From positions 294,112 to 358,111 of the forward strand of contig UCKM01000005.1 of assembly GCA_900473175.1 (NCBI GenBank): 64,000 bases of DNA, in the 5' to 3' direction. Below the pieces are notes generated by a model. That model searched no databases. It had not been told where the DNA came from and saw only the letters and a list, made by a program, of their open reading frames with translations. The translations under genes and the position numbers were made by a program. This DNA comes from Hyphomicrobiales bacterium (lineage in GTDB: Bacteria > Pseudomonadota > Alphaproteobacteria > Rhizobiales > Rhizobiaceae). Below, in pieces: positions 9,319 through 19,244 of the stretch. Numbering within the stretch: the stretch's first letter is position 1; the number at the start of each line of letters is the position of its first letter.

Positions 9319-9404
9319 TGGTGCGGACGGCGGGGGTCGAACCCGCATGACCTATGGCCGAGGGATTTTAAGTCCCTTGCGTCTACCAGTTTCGCCACGT
9401 CCGC
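9319..9404 (-). tRNA. tRNA-Leu (TAA anticodon)
   Basis: Read on the minus strand, the acceptor stem GCGGACG pairs with CGTCCGC. The D arm has GGCGAAACTGGTAGACGC, the anticodon loop CTTAAAA gives anticodon TAA, a long variable arm typical of class II leucine tRNA follows, and the T arm is GGGTTCGACCCC. ACCA is encoded at the 3' end (9322-9319). The length is 86 nt. Confidence 0.97.
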
Positions 9405-9554
9405 GCGCTTTGCTTTTCAACGGTTAAAGCGATTCAGTCAATCGCTGATTTGCACCTTTGATTCGGCGATCAACGGTCGCCCTGCCCACCATCTGAAATG
9501 GCTTGCGGCGAAGCAAGCCGACAATTACGCTCGCCTTGCCGACGGGAGAATCTG

Positions 9555-10307
9555 ATGACGAACGAAGTCGTGACCGCTGCCATGCTCGCCATTGGCGATG
9601 AATTGCTGTCCGGTCGAACCAAGGACAAGAACATTGGCCATCTTGCGGAAATCCTCACCGCCACTGGCATCGACCTTGAAGAAGTGCGCATCGTTCCGGA
9701 CGAGCAAGATCGGATCGTTGAGGCGTTGAATGCCCTGCGGGAGCGCTACGATTATGTCTTCACGTCCGGCGGCATCGGACCGACCCATGACGACATCACC
9801 GCTGACGCGATAGCCAAGGCTTTTGGTGTGCCATGCGAGTTCGATGAAAAAGCCATGAAGCTGATGGGCGACAATTATGCAGCTCGCGGTATTGAATTCA
9901 CCGAAGGCCGTCAGCGCATGGCGCGCATGCCGCGCGGTTCCGTCCATATCGCCAATCCCGTTTCGACCGCGCCGGGATTCAATATAGGCAATGTCTATGT
10001 GATGGCGGGCGTTCCATCGGTTTTCCAGGCCATGCTCGACAATGTCATTCCGACATTGCGCGCCGGAACCCAGCTTTTGTCGCGTTCGGTCAATTGCCCG
10101 TTTGGCGAAGGCACGATTGCCGTTCCGCTGCGCGAAATTCAGGCTGCGCACCCGGATACGATCATTGGCTCCTACCCGAAATATGAGAACAACCGATTCT
10201 CGACGGAACTCGTCATCCGGGCGCGTGATGAGCAAAAGCTTATCGCCGCAGAAACGGCCGTCAGACAAATGGTGGAGCAGATCGCAGCATCGACGAATGT
10301 CCAGTGA
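9555..10307 (+). CDS. Molybdopterin-binding (MoCF/CinA-like) domain protein
   Basis: Cytosolic protein of 250 residues with an N-terminal MoCF fold as in MoaB, MogA and the N-terminal half of CinA. Diagnostic blocks are MLAIGDELLSGRTKDKN (about residues 10-26) and the ligand loop TSGGIGPTHDDIT (about 72-84). The C-terminal amidohydrolase part of full CinA is absent, so it belongs to the stand-alone group. No other molybdenum cofactor genes are adjacent, so a molybdenum role is not assured. ATG 9555 follows GGGAGA; an upstream in-frame ATG lacks a ribosome site. Confidence 0.88.
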   Translation: MTNEVVTAAMLAIGDELLSGRTKDKNIGHLAEILTATGIDLEEVRIVPDEQDRIVEALNALRERYDYVFTSGGIGPTHDDITADAIAKAFGVPCEFDEKAMKLMGDNYAARGIEFTEGRQRMARMPRGSVHIANPVSTAPGFNIGNVYVMAGVPSVFQAMLDNVIPTLRAGTQLLSRSVNCPFGEGTIAVPLREIQAAHPDTIIGSYPKYENNRFSTELVIRARDEQKLIAAETAVRQMVEQIAASTNVQ

Positions 10308-10365
10308 TACAAAGTGAATTTATGCACACTGCCGAAAACGCAAAGCAAATCTTGCGTACAGGTTG

Positions 10366-10371
10366 TATAAT
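10366..10371 (+). promoter_or_regulatory. Candidate -10 box of the universal stress gene
   Basis: TATAAT, a perfect sigma-70 -10 hexamer, lies 45 bp upstream of ATG 10416. I see no good -35 at standard spacing, so the assignment is tentative. Confidence 0.35.
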
Positions 10372-10415
10372 GGTGCCAGATGCATCTGCCGATGCAACCA
10401 ACGATGGAGGCCAGT

Positions 10416-11258
10416 ATGGCATTTCGCACGATCATCGCATTCATTCGCAGCGAGCGGGAAGCAAGACGCGTTATTGGTGCTGCAAAACTGATCGCCTCCT
10501 CGAGCGAGCGCACCCACATCATTGGCCTCTATACGATACCATCACCCATAGTTTACGCCGATCCGACAGGCTTTGCCGATACGACGCTCTTTGAAGCACA
10601 TGAACAGCGGCATAAGGAGAACTCCCAAGCAATCACTGCGCTTTTCAACGCAGAAATGGCCCGCTGCACGATTGGCCACGAATTTCGCATCGTACGCTCC
10701 GAAAGCAGCAGCCCTTCGTCCGGGGTCACCCAGAGCGCATTGCGGGCCGACATCATCATCGCCGGGCAGCCCGACCCCGATGATCCCGACAGCGTCAATG
10801 ACGTGACCGACCCGCTTGTGATGGAAAGCGGCCGGCCGGTACTTTTCGTCCCCTATAAATCGGCCTTGCCGGAGAAGATCAACCACGTCGTCGTCGCATT
10901 TAATGGCAAGCGCGAAGCATCGCGTGCCGCCTTCGATTCACTGCCCTTGCTGCTGAAGGCGTCGAGCGTCGATATCCTTTGGATCGATCCGAAGCGATCC
11001 AACGACCTGAGCCAGGATATCCCGGGCACACCCCTATCCGATGCGCTGCGTCGCCATGGCGTCAACGTCACCCCACACATCATCGAATCGCACGGCGAGG
11101 CGACGGACAAGGTGTTGCGGCGGCGCATTGCAGACACAAACGCCTCGCTTTTTGTCATGGGCGCTTATAGCCAGTCACGCTTGAAAGAATGGGTATTTGG
11201 CGGCGTCACCAGTTCGATCATGGCCGACATGCCCTGCCTGACATTGATGTCGCGCTAA
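10416..11258 (+). CDS. Universal stress protein (UspA family)
   Basis: Cytosolic stress protein of 280 residues, long enough for two tandem UspA domains. The second half ends with the nucleotide-binding signature FVMGAYSQSRLKEWVFGG followed by VTSSI, a variant of the GxxGx9GS pattern. The first half is more diverged and lacks a clear ATP loop. ATG 10416 sits 6 bp after GGAGG; upstream in-frame ATGs lack a site. It is a single gene with its own likely promoter. Its specific role is not known. Confidence 0.87.
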   Translation: MAFRTIIAFIRSEREARRVIGAAKLIASSSERTHIIGLYTIPSPIVYADPTGFADTTLFEAHEQRHKENSQAITALFNAEMARCTIGHEFRIVRSESSSPSSGVTQSALRADIIIAGQPDPDDPDSVNDVTDPLVMESGRPVLFVPYKSALPEKINHVVVAFNGKREASRAAFDSLPLLLKASSVDILWIDPKRSNDLSQDIPGTPLSDALRRHGVNVTPHIIESHGEATDKVLRRRIADTNASLFVMGAYSQSRLKEWVFGGVTSSIMADMPCLTLMSR

Positions 11259-11391
11259 AACTAAACTTTTCTTGGCATCAGCAACCCCGTTGGTTGCAAG
11301 TGGCTTGCCAGCGGCTTGGTTTTCCCGCTATTGCGAATTGCATTCCTGCGGATGTTCCGCAATTTAGAGATGACCTCACGGAGTGTGCGCC

Positions 11392-11889
11392 ATGTCCCTG
11401 CCCGAAAAAGCTTTCCCAGTCTCCTGGGATCAATTCCACCGGGATGCACGGGCCCTCGCTTGGCGCGTCGCCGGCATGCAGCGCGAGTGGCGGGCGATGG
11501 TCGCGATTACCCGCGGCGGGTTGGTACCGGCAGCCATCATTTGCCGCGAACTCGGCATCCGCATGATTGAGACCGTGTGCATTGCCTCCTACCATGAATA
11601 TGACGCCCAGGGCGAGTTGAAGGTGCTGAAAGACGTGGATGCACGACTTCTCGTAGATGGCGGCGATGGAATCCTTGTGGTCGATGACCTGACCGATACT
11701 GGCAAGACGGCCGCCGTCGTGCGCGCGATGATGCCGAAGGCGCATTTCGCCACCGTCTACGCCAAACCCAAAGGCCGCCCGCTCATCGACACCTTCGTGA
11801 CCGAGGTCTCACAGGATACATGGATCTATTTCCCCTGGGATATGGGCCTGACCTACCAGGAGCCGATCACCAAGGGCCATCGGGGCTAG
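11392..11889 (+). CDS. gpt: Xanthine-guanine phosphoribosyltransferase
   Basis: Converts xanthine, guanine and hypoxanthine with PRPP to nucleotides (purine salvage), 165 residues. The PRPP-binding loop [13 protein letters not shown] is at residues 94-106 and the pyrophosphate-binding ITRGGLVPA at about 39-47. The C-terminal [14 protein letters not shown] is typical of bacterial Gpt. ATG 11392 follows GGAG. Its stop codon overlaps the convergent CorA stop through a shared CTAG. It could work with the adenine deaminase at the window start, since deamination of adenine yields hypoxanthine. Confidence 0.93.
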   Translation: MSLPEKAFPVSWDQFHRDARALAWRVAGMQREWRAMVAITRGGLVPAAIICRELGIRMIETVCIASYHEYDAQGELKVLKDVDARLLVDGGDGILVVDDLTDTGKTAAVVRAMMPKAHFATVYAKPKGRPLIDTFVTEVSQDTWIYFPWDMGLTYQEPITKGHRG

Positions 11890-12923
11890 AGCCAGCCACT
11901 CTTGCGAAACCGCCAGAACAGGATCAGGCACGCGCACAGCATCAGACCCATGATCCAGTAATAGCCATTGGGCGAATCCAGCTCCGGCATATATTTGAAG
12001 TTCATGCCGTATATGCCGGCGATGGCCGTGGGCACGGCAAGGATCGCAGCCCACGCAGCAAGGCGCTTCGAAATCACGGTCTCCTGGCTTTGACCAACCA
12101 GCAAACTCGCCTCAAAGGCGAAGGCCAGGACTTCCCGCAACCCGTCGATCTTCTCCTGGACGGTGCGGACATGATCGGTCACATCCCTGAACAGCGGCTG
12201 CATCGCACTTTGAATTTGCGGCAGGTCGGTATTGCTGAGGCGTCCGCAGACATCCACCAGCGGCCCGATCGCATTGCGCAGCCGCAAAAGATCCCGCCGC
12301 AACATGTAGAGGCGCTCCAGGTCATTGCTGGTCATGGGCTTGGTCAGAACACGGTCTTCGATTGATTCGACCTCATCGTGGATCGCCTCGAGGACAGGCA
12401 TGTAGTTGTCGACGATGAAGTCGAGAATTGCGTAGAGAATGAAATCCTCGCCTTTCGCCAGCGCATAGGGCGAAGTTTCCCAGTGCTGCCGGACAGCCGT
12501 GTACGATGTCGAGGCGCCGTGGCGAACACTTACGATGTACCCCTTACCGAGAAAGACGTGAGTTTCGCCGAATGCGACACGGTGCCCGATAAGCTGGGCC
12601 GTCCGCGCCACGACGAAGATCGCATCGCCATATTGCTCCAGCTTGGGTCGCTGGTGGGCATGTTCCGCATCTTCGATAGCAAGGCTGTGCAGCCCGAACT
12701 GCTTTTGAACACGGTGGAGCACTTCGCCGTCAGGTTCAAGCAGGCCAATCCAGACGACGTGCCCTTCCTTGTCGGTCCATTTCCCGGCGTCATCGATGGG
12801 GATATCAGCGATACGCTTGCCATTGGCATAGACGCAGGAGGCGATGACGCTGACGCTCTCGTCCCCCGAAGCCGAAGCATCGGAAGCCCGCGCAGACTCC
12901 TCGAACAAGTGTTGGGAAACCAT
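11886..12923 (-). CDS. corA: CorA-family divalent metal ion transporter
   Basis: Inner-membrane Mg2+/Co2+ (or Zn2+) channel of 345 residues. The large N-terminal cytosolic domain is followed by two C-terminal helices. The first ends in the selectivity motif YGMNF (Gly306-Met307-Asn308) and the inter-helix loop has MPEL, together diagnostic of CorA. The C-terminal tail is basic (RFRKSGWL). ATG 12923 follows GGAGGTGCA. It converges with gpt, the stop codons overlapping by 3 bp. The ion it carries cannot be told from sequence. Confidence 0.93.
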   Translation of the reverse strand: MVSQHLFEESARASDASASGDESVSVIASCVYANGKRIADIPIDDAGKWTDKEGHVVWIGLLEPDGEVLHRVQKQFGLHSLAIEDAEHAHQRPKLEQYGDAIFVVARTAQLIGHRVAFGETHVFLGKGYIVSVRHGASTSYTAVRQHWETSPYALAKGEDFILYAILDFIVDNYMPVLEAIHDEVESIEDRVLTKPMTSNDLERLYMLRRDLLRLRNAIGPLVDVCGRLSNTDLPQIQSAMQPLFRDVTDHVRTVQEKIDGLREVLAFAFEASLLVGQSQETVISKRLAAWAAILAVPTAIAGIYGMNFKYMPELDSPNGYYWIMGLMLCACLILFWRFRKSGWL

Positions 12924-13160
12924 TGCACCTCCGATCTTGCCGTGGAACCAAGACTATCCCTTACGACTTATCCTTTCCAGATATCTCTTCAATCTGATGC
13001 CCAACGCCGCTGTTGCAAGAAATTCGAAAAAAAACCTGACTATTTGCACTGCTGTTCAAAATATCGTCACAAGGCGCGTTTAAGCAGTAAACACCGAGTA
13101 CGCACGACTTGTGGTTTCGGCGAATCGGTCCACACTGGTTAAAAAGAATAAGTATAAAGT

Positions 13161-13655
13161 ATGAGCGGAGCCTTGAACGTAACTTACCTGGACGAGATCG
13201 TGACGGACAAGCGGATCGAAATGCCTGACGGCAGAGTTCGCCAAGTTGCGGCGCTCGTTTATCGTGTAAAGAAACACCGTCCTGAGATTCTCCTCATCAC
13301 GAGCAGAGGGACCGGCAGATGGGTGTTGCCCAAGGGCTGGCCCCAGATCGGCAAGACCCTCGCACAATCCGCCCGCATGGAAGCCTATGAAGAGGCGGGT
13401 GCGCGCGGCGACGTCGCCCCCTTCTCCATCGGTACCTATACCTACGAAAAAAGTGACATCTGCGATGGGGAATTTGGCGATTTCATCGTTGATGTATTTC
13501 CAATGCGGTTTTCGCATCAGGAGAAGAATTGGCCGGAGCGCGGAGAGCGGCGCCTTGCATGGATGAGCGTCGAAGAATCGGCGAGCCTTGTCGAAGAGCC
13601 GGACCTGCAAGAGCTGATTGCGAACTTTGATCCTGAGCTGATAAGTATTCGCTGA
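13161..13655 (+). CDS. Nudix-fold protein with degenerate Nudix box
   Basis: Cytosolic protein of 164 residues with the Nudix fold pattern of the diphosphoinositol/diadenosine polyphosphate hydrolase branch: GRWVLPKGWPQ followed by a Nudix helix. The box at residues 59-81 departs from GX5EX7REUXEEXGU in two places: Lys65 replaces the first Glu and Met73 replaces the Arg, while Glu74, Glu77, Glu78 and Gly80 remain. The metal-binding glutamates are therefore kept. I recall the PKGWP form as common in alphaproteobacteria, so it may still be active. Substrate unknown. The start at 13161 lacks a strong ribosome site. Confidence 0.8.
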   Translation: MSGALNVTYLDEIVTDKRIEMPDGRVRQVAALVYRVKKHRPEILLITSRGTGRWVLPKGWPQIGKTLAQSARMEAYEEAGARGDVAPFSIGTYTYEKSDICDGEFGDFIVDVFPMRFSHQEKNWPERGERRLAWMSVEESASLVEEPDLQELIANFDPELISIR

Positions 13656-14283
13656 TATCGCGGGTACGCCGCTTCGAAGAAAATCTTCAGAACATTGGAC
13701 AGCCGCGCGGGTCCGCCTCCGCCTTGATTGAAATTGCAAATTTTTCCGCGGCGTTCTCCCCGTTATCCACATATGTGACACACAAGATATTGCGGTCATA
13801 AATATGTAAAAAACTATGTCTTGACGCTCGCTTGCGAGTCATTTTTTATGGTCGACGGCGTTGCGTTCGTAGCGTGGCCGGCGTGTTTTGTACCGGTCTT
13901 TCTTCCAGTTTATGCAGTATTTACCTGAGCTTGAGCCCGGTGGCTTGCGCTGGCGCAGATGTATGTCCGCGATAAGAAAACTCCGATTTCCACAGGCGAA
14001 TATTTGTTGGGTAAATGGCCGATTAACACAATATTTAGTGTTTGCACGTATATTGAATACCAGATAGTGTGACACTCTCATCAGCGATGAATCACACGAC
14101 AGGCGTCAGAAAAAGGGCCCCCGGGCCCGGAAATCAAAGCGGGTTGACCGCACCGATGACGGGCCGAGGTGAACGAGCCGGTTTCAGCGAGTGAAGCCGG
14201 ATAGGGCGGATCTGTGTTCTTGGGCGCGCATCTCTTCACACGGCGCTTGTTGGGCACTATATATAGAGACAAGGACGAAAGAG
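13656..14283. other. Intergenic region upstream of nrdJ, 628 bp
   Basis: No gene is seen. It holds a perfect DnaA box TTATCCACA at 13763-13771, a short stem CTCGC/GCGAG at 13827-13838 followed by ATTTTTT (a possible weak terminator of the Nudix gene), the NrdR box at 14026-14041, and a TATATATA stretch near 14259 about 20 bp before nrdJ. A cobalamin riboswitch was looked for and not found. Confidence 0.6.
14026..14070 (+). promoter_or_regulatory. NrdR operator upstream of nrdJ
   Basis: ACACAATATTTAGTGT at 14026-14041 fits the known NrdR-box consensus (ACACWATATATWGTGT) at nearly every position. A second, half-conserved site ends in ATAGTGT at 14064-14070, about three helical turns away, the usual tandem layout for NrdR. 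NrdR represses ribonucleotide reductase genes when dATP is high. The site lies about 240 bp before the nrdJ start. Confidence 0.75.
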
Positions 14284-17200
14284 ATGCGGATCGAACGGCG
14301 TTTTACCAAAGAGAACCAGTCGGCCTATGCGGAGATTGAATTTCGCGTAGCGACGAGTGAGATCAAGAACCCGGATGGATCGGTTGTGTTCCGTCTGGAG
14401 AATATCGATGTTCCGGCCCAGTTCAGTCAGGTGGCCGCCGATATTCTGGCCCAGAAGTATTTCCGGAAAGCGGGCGTGCCGGCCAAGCTGAAGAAGGTCG
14501 AGGAAAACGCCGTTCCATCGTGGCTTTGGCGCTCGGTTGCGGATGAAGAAGCATTGGCTGCCCTTCCCGCCGACGAGCGCTATGGCTCGGAAATGGATGC
14601 GCGCCAGGTGTTCGACCGTCTTGCCGGCACCTGGACCTATTGGGGCTGGAAGGGCAAGTATTTCGATAGCGAAGCCGATGCACTCGCCTTCCGCGACGAG
14701 CTCGCCTATATGCTCGCCACGCAGCGTGTTGCACCCAATTCCCCGCAATGGTTCAATACCGGCTTGCATTGGGCCTACGGCATCGATGGTCCGGGCCAAG
14801 GCCATTATTACGTCGATCCCGACACCGGCAAGCTGACCAAATCCAAATCCTCCTACGAACATCCGCAGCCACATGCCTGCTTCATCCAGTCCGTCGCTGA
14901 CGATCTCGTCAACGAAGGCGGCATCATGGATTTGTGGGTGCGTGAAGCCCGCCTGTTCAAATATGGCTCCGGCACGGGCTCGAATTTCTCGTTCCTGCGC
15001 GGCGAAGGCGAGAAGCTTTCCGGCGGTGGACGTTCGTCCGGCCTGATGTCATTCCTCAAAATCGGCGATCGCGCCGCAGGCGCCATCAAGTCGGGCGGTA
15101 CGACCCGCCGTGCCGCCAAGATGGTGGTGGTTGACGTCGATCACCCCGATATCGAAGATTATATCGACTGGAAGGTGAAGGAAGAGCAGAAGGTTGCCGC
15201 CCTCGTCACCGGTTCGAAGATTGTCAAGCAGCATCTTGCCGCCATCATGAAGGCTTGCGTCAATTGCGAAGCTGACAATGGCGATTGCTACGAGCCTGCC
15301 AGGAACCCGGCGCTGAAGCGCGAGATCAAGGCCGCCAAGAAGAACCAGGTTCCGGAAAACTACATCCAGCGCGTCATCCAGTTTGCCAGGCAGGGCTACA
15401 CCGATATCGATTTCAAGACCTATGACACGGACTGGGATTCGGAAGCCTATTTGACGGTTGCCGGGCAAAATTCCAACAACTCCGTTTCGCTCAAGGACGA
15501 ATTCCTGCGTGCTGTCGAAAATGACGGTACCTGGAACCTGACCGCCCGCAAGGACGGCAAGGTGGTAAAGTCCCTGAAGGCGCGCGATCTGTGGGAAAAG
15601 ATCGGTTATGCCGCCTGGGCCTCGGCCGATCCGGGCCTGCATTTCAACACCACCATGAATGACTGGCACACCTGCCCTGCGGCAGGGCCGATCCGCGCCT
15701 CCAATCCGTGCTCGGAATATATGTTCCTCGACGACACGGCCTGTAACCTCGCCTCGATCAACCTCCTCACCTATCGTGGCAAGGATGGCAAGTTTGACGT
15801 TACCGGTTATGAGCACACCGTGCGTCTTTGGACCATCGTTCTCGAAATATCGGTGATGATGGCGCAGTTCCCCTCCAAGGAAATCGCCCGGTTGTCCTAT
15901 GAGTACCGCACGCTCGGTCTCGGCTATGCCAATATTGGCGGCCTGCTGATGACCTCGGGCATACCCTATGACAGCGACGAAGGCCGCGCCATTGGCGGCG
16001 CCCTCACCGCGATCATGACCGGCATTTCCTATGCTACCTCCGCGGAAATGGCGAAGGAGCTCGGAACCTTCGCGGGCTATACGCCGAATGCCGCCAACAT
16101 GCTGCGCGTCGTGCGCAACCATCGCCGCGCTGCCTACGGTGAAACCCAGGGCTATGAGGCGCTTGCCGTGAACCCGGTCGCGCTGGTTGCCGGCGACTGT
16201 CCGGACCAGGACTTGATCACCCATGCACGCATCGCCTGGGACAAGGCGCTGGAACTCGGCGAAAAGCACGGCTACCGCAATGCGCAGGCAACGGTCATCG
16301 CCCCGACTGGCACGATTGGCCTTGTCATGGATTGCGATACGACCGGCATCGAACCGGACTTCGCGCTCGTCAAGTTCAAGAAGCTCGCCGGCGGCGGTTA
16401 CTTCAAGATCATCAACCGCGCCGTACCGGAAGCGCTGCGCACGCTTGGCTACAGCGAAAGCCAGATTGCCGAGATCGAAGCCTATGCGGTCGGCCATGGC
16501 AATCTTAATCAGGCACCCGGTATCAACCCCGGTTCGCTGAAGGCCAAGGGCTTTACCGACGAAATCATCGCTACGCTCAATATTGCGCTGAAGTCAGCTT
16601 TCGACATCAAGTTCGCCTTCAACAAGTGGACGCTCGGCGAAGATTTTGCCAAGACTGCGCTGGGCTTCACGGATGAACAGCTCAACGATATCTCCTTCGA
16701 AATGTTGCCGGCACTCGGCTTCTCCAAGAAGGAAATCGAAGCCGCCAATATCCACATCTGCGGTGCGATGACCCTCGAAGGCGCGCCCTTCCTGAAGGAA
16801 GAGCACTATCCGGTCTTCGATTGCGCCAATCCTTGTGGCAAGATCGGCAAGCGCTACCTCTCGGTCGACAGCCACATCCGCATGATGGCCGCCGCCCAGC
16901 CCTTCATTTCCGGCGCGATCTCCAAGACGATCAACATGCCGAATGAAGCAACCGTTGACGATTGCAAATCGGCGTATATGCTCTCCTGGAAGCTGGCATT
17001 GAAGGCCAATGCGCTCTATCGCGACGGCTCGAAGTTGTCGCAGCCGCTTAACTCCTCCCTGATCGCCGATGAGGACGAGGACGAGGATGATGCAATCGAG
17101 GCGCTGATCGAAGCCCCGGCCGCTGCTCGTGCCGTCCAGATCACCGAGAAGATCGTCGAGCGTGTCGTGGAAAAATACATCCATGATCGCGAGAAATTGC

Positions 17201-18078
17201 CGAACCGCCGCAAGGGCTACACCCAGAAAGCCACCGTTGGCGGCCACAAGATCTATCTGCGCACGGGTGAATTCGATGATGGCCGCCTCGGTGAAATCTT
17301 CATCGACATGCATAAGGAAGGCGCTGCCTTCCGTGCCATGATGAACAATTTCGCCATCGCCATCTCGCTTGGCCTGCAATATGGCGTGCCGCTCGAAGAA
17401 TATGTGGAGGCTTTCACCTTTACGAAGTTCGAACCGGCGGGCATGGTCCAGGGCAATGATGCGATCAAGAACGCGACATCGATCCTTGATTATCTGTTCC
17501 GTGAACTCGCTGTCTCCTATCTCGACCGCCACGATCTCGCTCATGTGGATCAGTCGGATTTCTCCAACACCTCGCTCGGTCGCGGCATATCGGAAGGCAA
17601 GGCAGAGCCGGTCTCCAAGGGTCTGACCCGCGGTGCCTCCTTGAAGGTCGTCTCGCCCAGCAAGGCCGACCCCAAGGGTTTTAGTAGCGCAGGGGGGATG
17701 GGGGCGGTGATAGCGCCCAAGGCAACTGCGTCATCAAATGTCACAACCCTCGCCACCCGCTCCTCTGCAACGGCCCTCGCCACCAAACCGGCAATCACAG
17801 CGGTAAGCCAGGAGGCCACCGGTTTCAAACGCGATTATGAGGAGCGCGCGAAGGAAGAAGCGGGCGTAGCGGCTGCCCTCTTCGACGATGCCGATGCGGA
17901 GACCGCCGCCGAGGAGGCTAAGGCTGAGGCGAAGAAGATCATGTCGGATCGCCGCATCAAATCGATGATGCAAGGCTACACGGGTGACAGCTGCTCGGAG
18001 TGCTCGAACTTCACCATGGTGCGTAACGGCACCTGCCTGAAGTGCGACACCTGCGGAAGCACCTCCGGCTGCAGCTGA
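14284..18078 (+). CDS. nrdJ: Vitamin B12-dependent (class II) ribonucleotide reductase
   Basis: Reduces ribonucleotides to deoxyribonucleotides with adenosylcobalamin, 1264 residues, the long form typical of alphaproteobacteria. Seen: [15 protein letters not shown] near residue 155, [20 protein letters not shown] in the catalytic barrel, [20 protein letters not shown], and a C-terminal cysteine cluster CSECSNF...[14 protein letters not shown] that likely shuttles electrons to the active site. A low-complexity Ala/Glu linker occupies about residues 1130-1230. ATG 14284 follows GGACGAAAGAG. It is single and followed by a strong hairpin. Regulation by NrdR is supported by the box upstream. Confidence 0.97.
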   Translation: MRIERRFTKENQSAYAEIEFRVATSEIKNPDGSVVFRLENIDVPAQFSQVAADILAQKYFRKAGVPAKLKKVEENAVPSWLWRSVADEEALAALPADERYGSEMDARQVFDRLAGTWTYWGWKGKYFDSEADALAFRDELAYMLATQRVAPNSPQWFNTGLHWAYGIDGPGQGHYYVDPDTGKLTKSKSSYEHPQPHACFIQSVADDLVNEGGIMDLWVREARLFKYGSGTGSNFSFLRGEGEKLSGGGRSSGLMSFLKIGDRAAGAIKSGGTTRRAAKMVVVDVDHPDIEDYIDWKVKEEQKVAALVTGSKIVKQHLAAIMKACVNCEADNGDCYEPARNPALKREIKAAKKNQVPENYIQRVIQFARQGYTDIDFKTYDTDWDSEAYLTVAGQNSNNSVSLKDEFLRAVENDGTWNLTARKDGKVVKSLKARDLWEKIGYAAWASADPGLHFNTTMNDWHTCPAAGPIRASNPCSEYMFLDDTACNLASINLLTYRGKDGKFDVTGYEHTVRLWTIVLEISVMMAQFPSKEIARLSYEYRTLGLGYANIGGLLMTSGIPYDSDEGRAIGGALTAIMTGISYATSAEMAKELGTFAGYTPNAANMLRVVRNHRRAAYGETQGYEALAVNPVALVAGDCPDQDLITHARIAWDKALELGEKHGYRNAQATVIAPTGTIGLVMDCDTTGIEPDFALVKFKKLAGGGYFKIINRAVPEALRTLGYSESQIAEIEAYAVGHGNLNQAPGINPGSLKAKGFTDEIIATLNIALKSAFDIKFAFNKWTLGEDFAKTALGFTDEQLNDISFEMLPALGFSKKEIEAANIHICGAMTLEGAPFLKEEHYPVFDCANPCGKIGKRYLSVDSHIRMMAAAQPFISGAISKTINMPNEATVDDCKSAYMLSWKLALKANALYRDGSKLSQPLNSSLIADEDEDEDDAIEALIEAPAAARAVQITEKIVERVVEKYIHDREKLPNRRKGYTQKATVGGHKIYLRTGEFDDGRLGEIFIDMHKEGAAFRAMMNNFAIAISLGLQYGVPLEEYVEAFTFTKFEPAGMVQGNDAIKNATSILDYLFRELAVSYLDRHDLAHVDQSDFSNTSLGRGISEGKAEPVSKGLTRGASLKVVSPSKADPKGFSSAGGMGAVIAPKATASSNVTTLATRSSATALATKPAITAVSQEATGFKRDYEERAKEEAGVAAALFDDADAETAAEEAKAEAKKIMSDRRIKSMMQGYTGDSCSECSNFTMVRNGTCLKCDTCGSTSGCS

Positions 18079-18122
18079 TCCGGCTGATCGGATAACAGCC
18101 CACCGCACTGCTGACGACTATT

Positions 18123-18150
18123 TGGCTGTCCCAGAATCCTGGGGCAGCCA
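18123..18150 (+). terminator. Terminator after nrdJ
   Basis: Stem GGCTGTCCCAG / CTGGGGCAGCC (one G-T wobble) with loop AATC, flanked by a further T-A pair and followed by TTTGCTTTC. It lies 45 bp after the nrdJ stop. Confidence 0.75.
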
Positions 18151-18782
18151 TTTGCTTTCTGCTGATCCAGCCCGAGGCAGAAGATTACAAGCAAGGCGCG
18201 CAAATGCTAATATCCGCACTGTTAAGCACTTGACCAATCAATCATTGTGACGTCCGGAATACGGGGGGCAGACATGACAAAGATGCATGGTGCAGCACAC
18301 AAGACGCGTGAAAACTTCATTGAACTCAATGAACAAGACAAGCAGCGGATGGCCCGTCTACGAGGAGGTAAATGGCCGCCTCAGGGAGATGTCGCTGATC
18401 ATGGCGCGAAATCTCAATATGACGGTCTCGGAAAAAAACAACGCTCATGCTGCGGCCGGTGGGTCACGACTCAGGCAAGCTTAATGAGGCAGAACGCGAG
18501 GATGGCGGACTGGTAGAGGTGCATTGCACCGAACATCCGAAGGGCATTTCGAGTGCGGATGTTATGACTACGGCGCCGGCACATGCGGCCCGTGCTAGTT
18601 AAGTGAGGGTTGGGTAGCAAGCATGCGCGCGAGTACTGATCGCGCGCCCGGTCGCATCTGTTCAACCCCATCAAATTACCCGGAAGCCATTGACACGACT
18701 ACTATTTCGTAGCCGTATATTCTTCGGCGGCGCCAAGCGGGATCCCTGTCGCGCCAAGGTGCAACAAACCGGAGTTATCTCG
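18151..18782. other. Intergenic region, 632 bp, with a doubtful short frame
   Basis: A strong ribosome site (GGGGGG) precedes ATG 18274, which opens a frame of 80 codons beginning MTKMHGAAHKTRENFIELNE. The helical character is lost after about 28 codons, and the next frame then reads VYEEVNGRLREMSLIMARNL, as if a small gene had suffered a frameshift near 18345-18360. I see no other feature. Confidence 0.3.
18274..18484 (+). pseudogene. Possible frameshifted small helical gene
   Basis: The first ~28 codons from ATG 18274 (charged, helical) and the +1 frame from about 18347 to 18484 both look protein-like, but they are in different frames. A single indel near the GTCTACGAGGAGG region would join them into a protein of about 70 residues. 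There is no family recognition. It could equally be two unrelated non-coding frames. Confidence 0.25.
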
Positions 18783-19199
18783 ATGAAGGGTAGATTCAGC
18801 AAGGTCGCACTCGTGAGCAGTGCGATCAGCTTTTGCATGGCGACCGGCGCAATGGCCGTGACCATCAAGGAACTTCAGGGCGCTTGGACCATGGACGGCA
18901 CCAAATGCGAAGACACCTTCAAGAAGAAAGGTAACAAGCTAGAATTCACGGACCGCACCGCGTCCACGTCAACGGGATTGTTGATCACTGGCTCTAAGAT
19001 TATTGGTCCGAACGCCACCTGCACGAGCAAGAGTGTACGCAAGGTGAAAGATCGCCTCTCAGCCAATCTCAGCTGCGTTGATTCGATGATTGAAAGCGAC
19101 CAGACGGTCACATTCAAGATCGTCGATGCCAAGACGTTTCAGCGCTTCGATCCGTTCGGCGACAATTTGTACGTGACATACCAAAAGTGCGACATGTAA
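18783..19199 (+). CDS. Secreted hypothetical protein
   Basis: Protein of 138 residues with a signal peptide (about 1-25, ending GAMA). The mature part begins VTIKELQGAWTMDGTKCEDTF and has four conserved-looking cysteines (CED, CTSKS, SCVD, KCDM), suggesting two disulfides in a small beta-rich periplasmic domain. ATG 18783 follows GGAG at 8 bp. It reads into a strong hairpin shared with the convergent envelope operon. The family is not recognised; the GAWTMDGTKCED block suggests a lipocalin-like or calycin-like fold, which is a guess. Confidence 0.7.
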   Translation: MKGRFSKVALVSSAISFCMATGAMAVTIKELQGAWTMDGTKCEDTFKKKGNKLEFTDRTASTSTGLLITGSKIIGPNATCTSKSVRKVKDRLSANLSCVDSMIESDQTVTFKIVDAKTFQRFDPFGDNLYVTYQKCDM

Positions 19200-19206
19200 T
19201 GGATGC

Positions 19207-19233
19207 AGGCTCGCCGCCGGTAGCGGCGAGCCT
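19207..19233. terminator. Bidirectional hairpin terminator
   Basis: AGGCTCGCCGC / GCGGCGAGCCT, an 11-bp perfect stem with loop CGGTA, lies between the convergent genes ending at 19199 (+) and 19245 (-). It probably ends both the secreted-protein gene and the six-gene leftward operon. T-runs are short on both sides. Confidence 0.7.
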
Positions 19234-19244
19234 TGCCTCATCTC

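Noticed and set aside
13178-13187. CGTAACTTAC near the start of the Nudix gene as a regulon site
   Set aside because: It lies inside the coding region and lacks the central GT half; only one arm matches.
14090-14283. Cobalamin riboswitch before nrdJ
   Set aside because: No B12 box or matching stem pattern can be found; the NrdR box explains the control better.
15049-16497. Long open frame on the minus strand inside nrdJ (482 codons)
   Set aside because: It is the antisense shadow of a strongly conserved gene in GC-rich DNA and has no start signal or domain.
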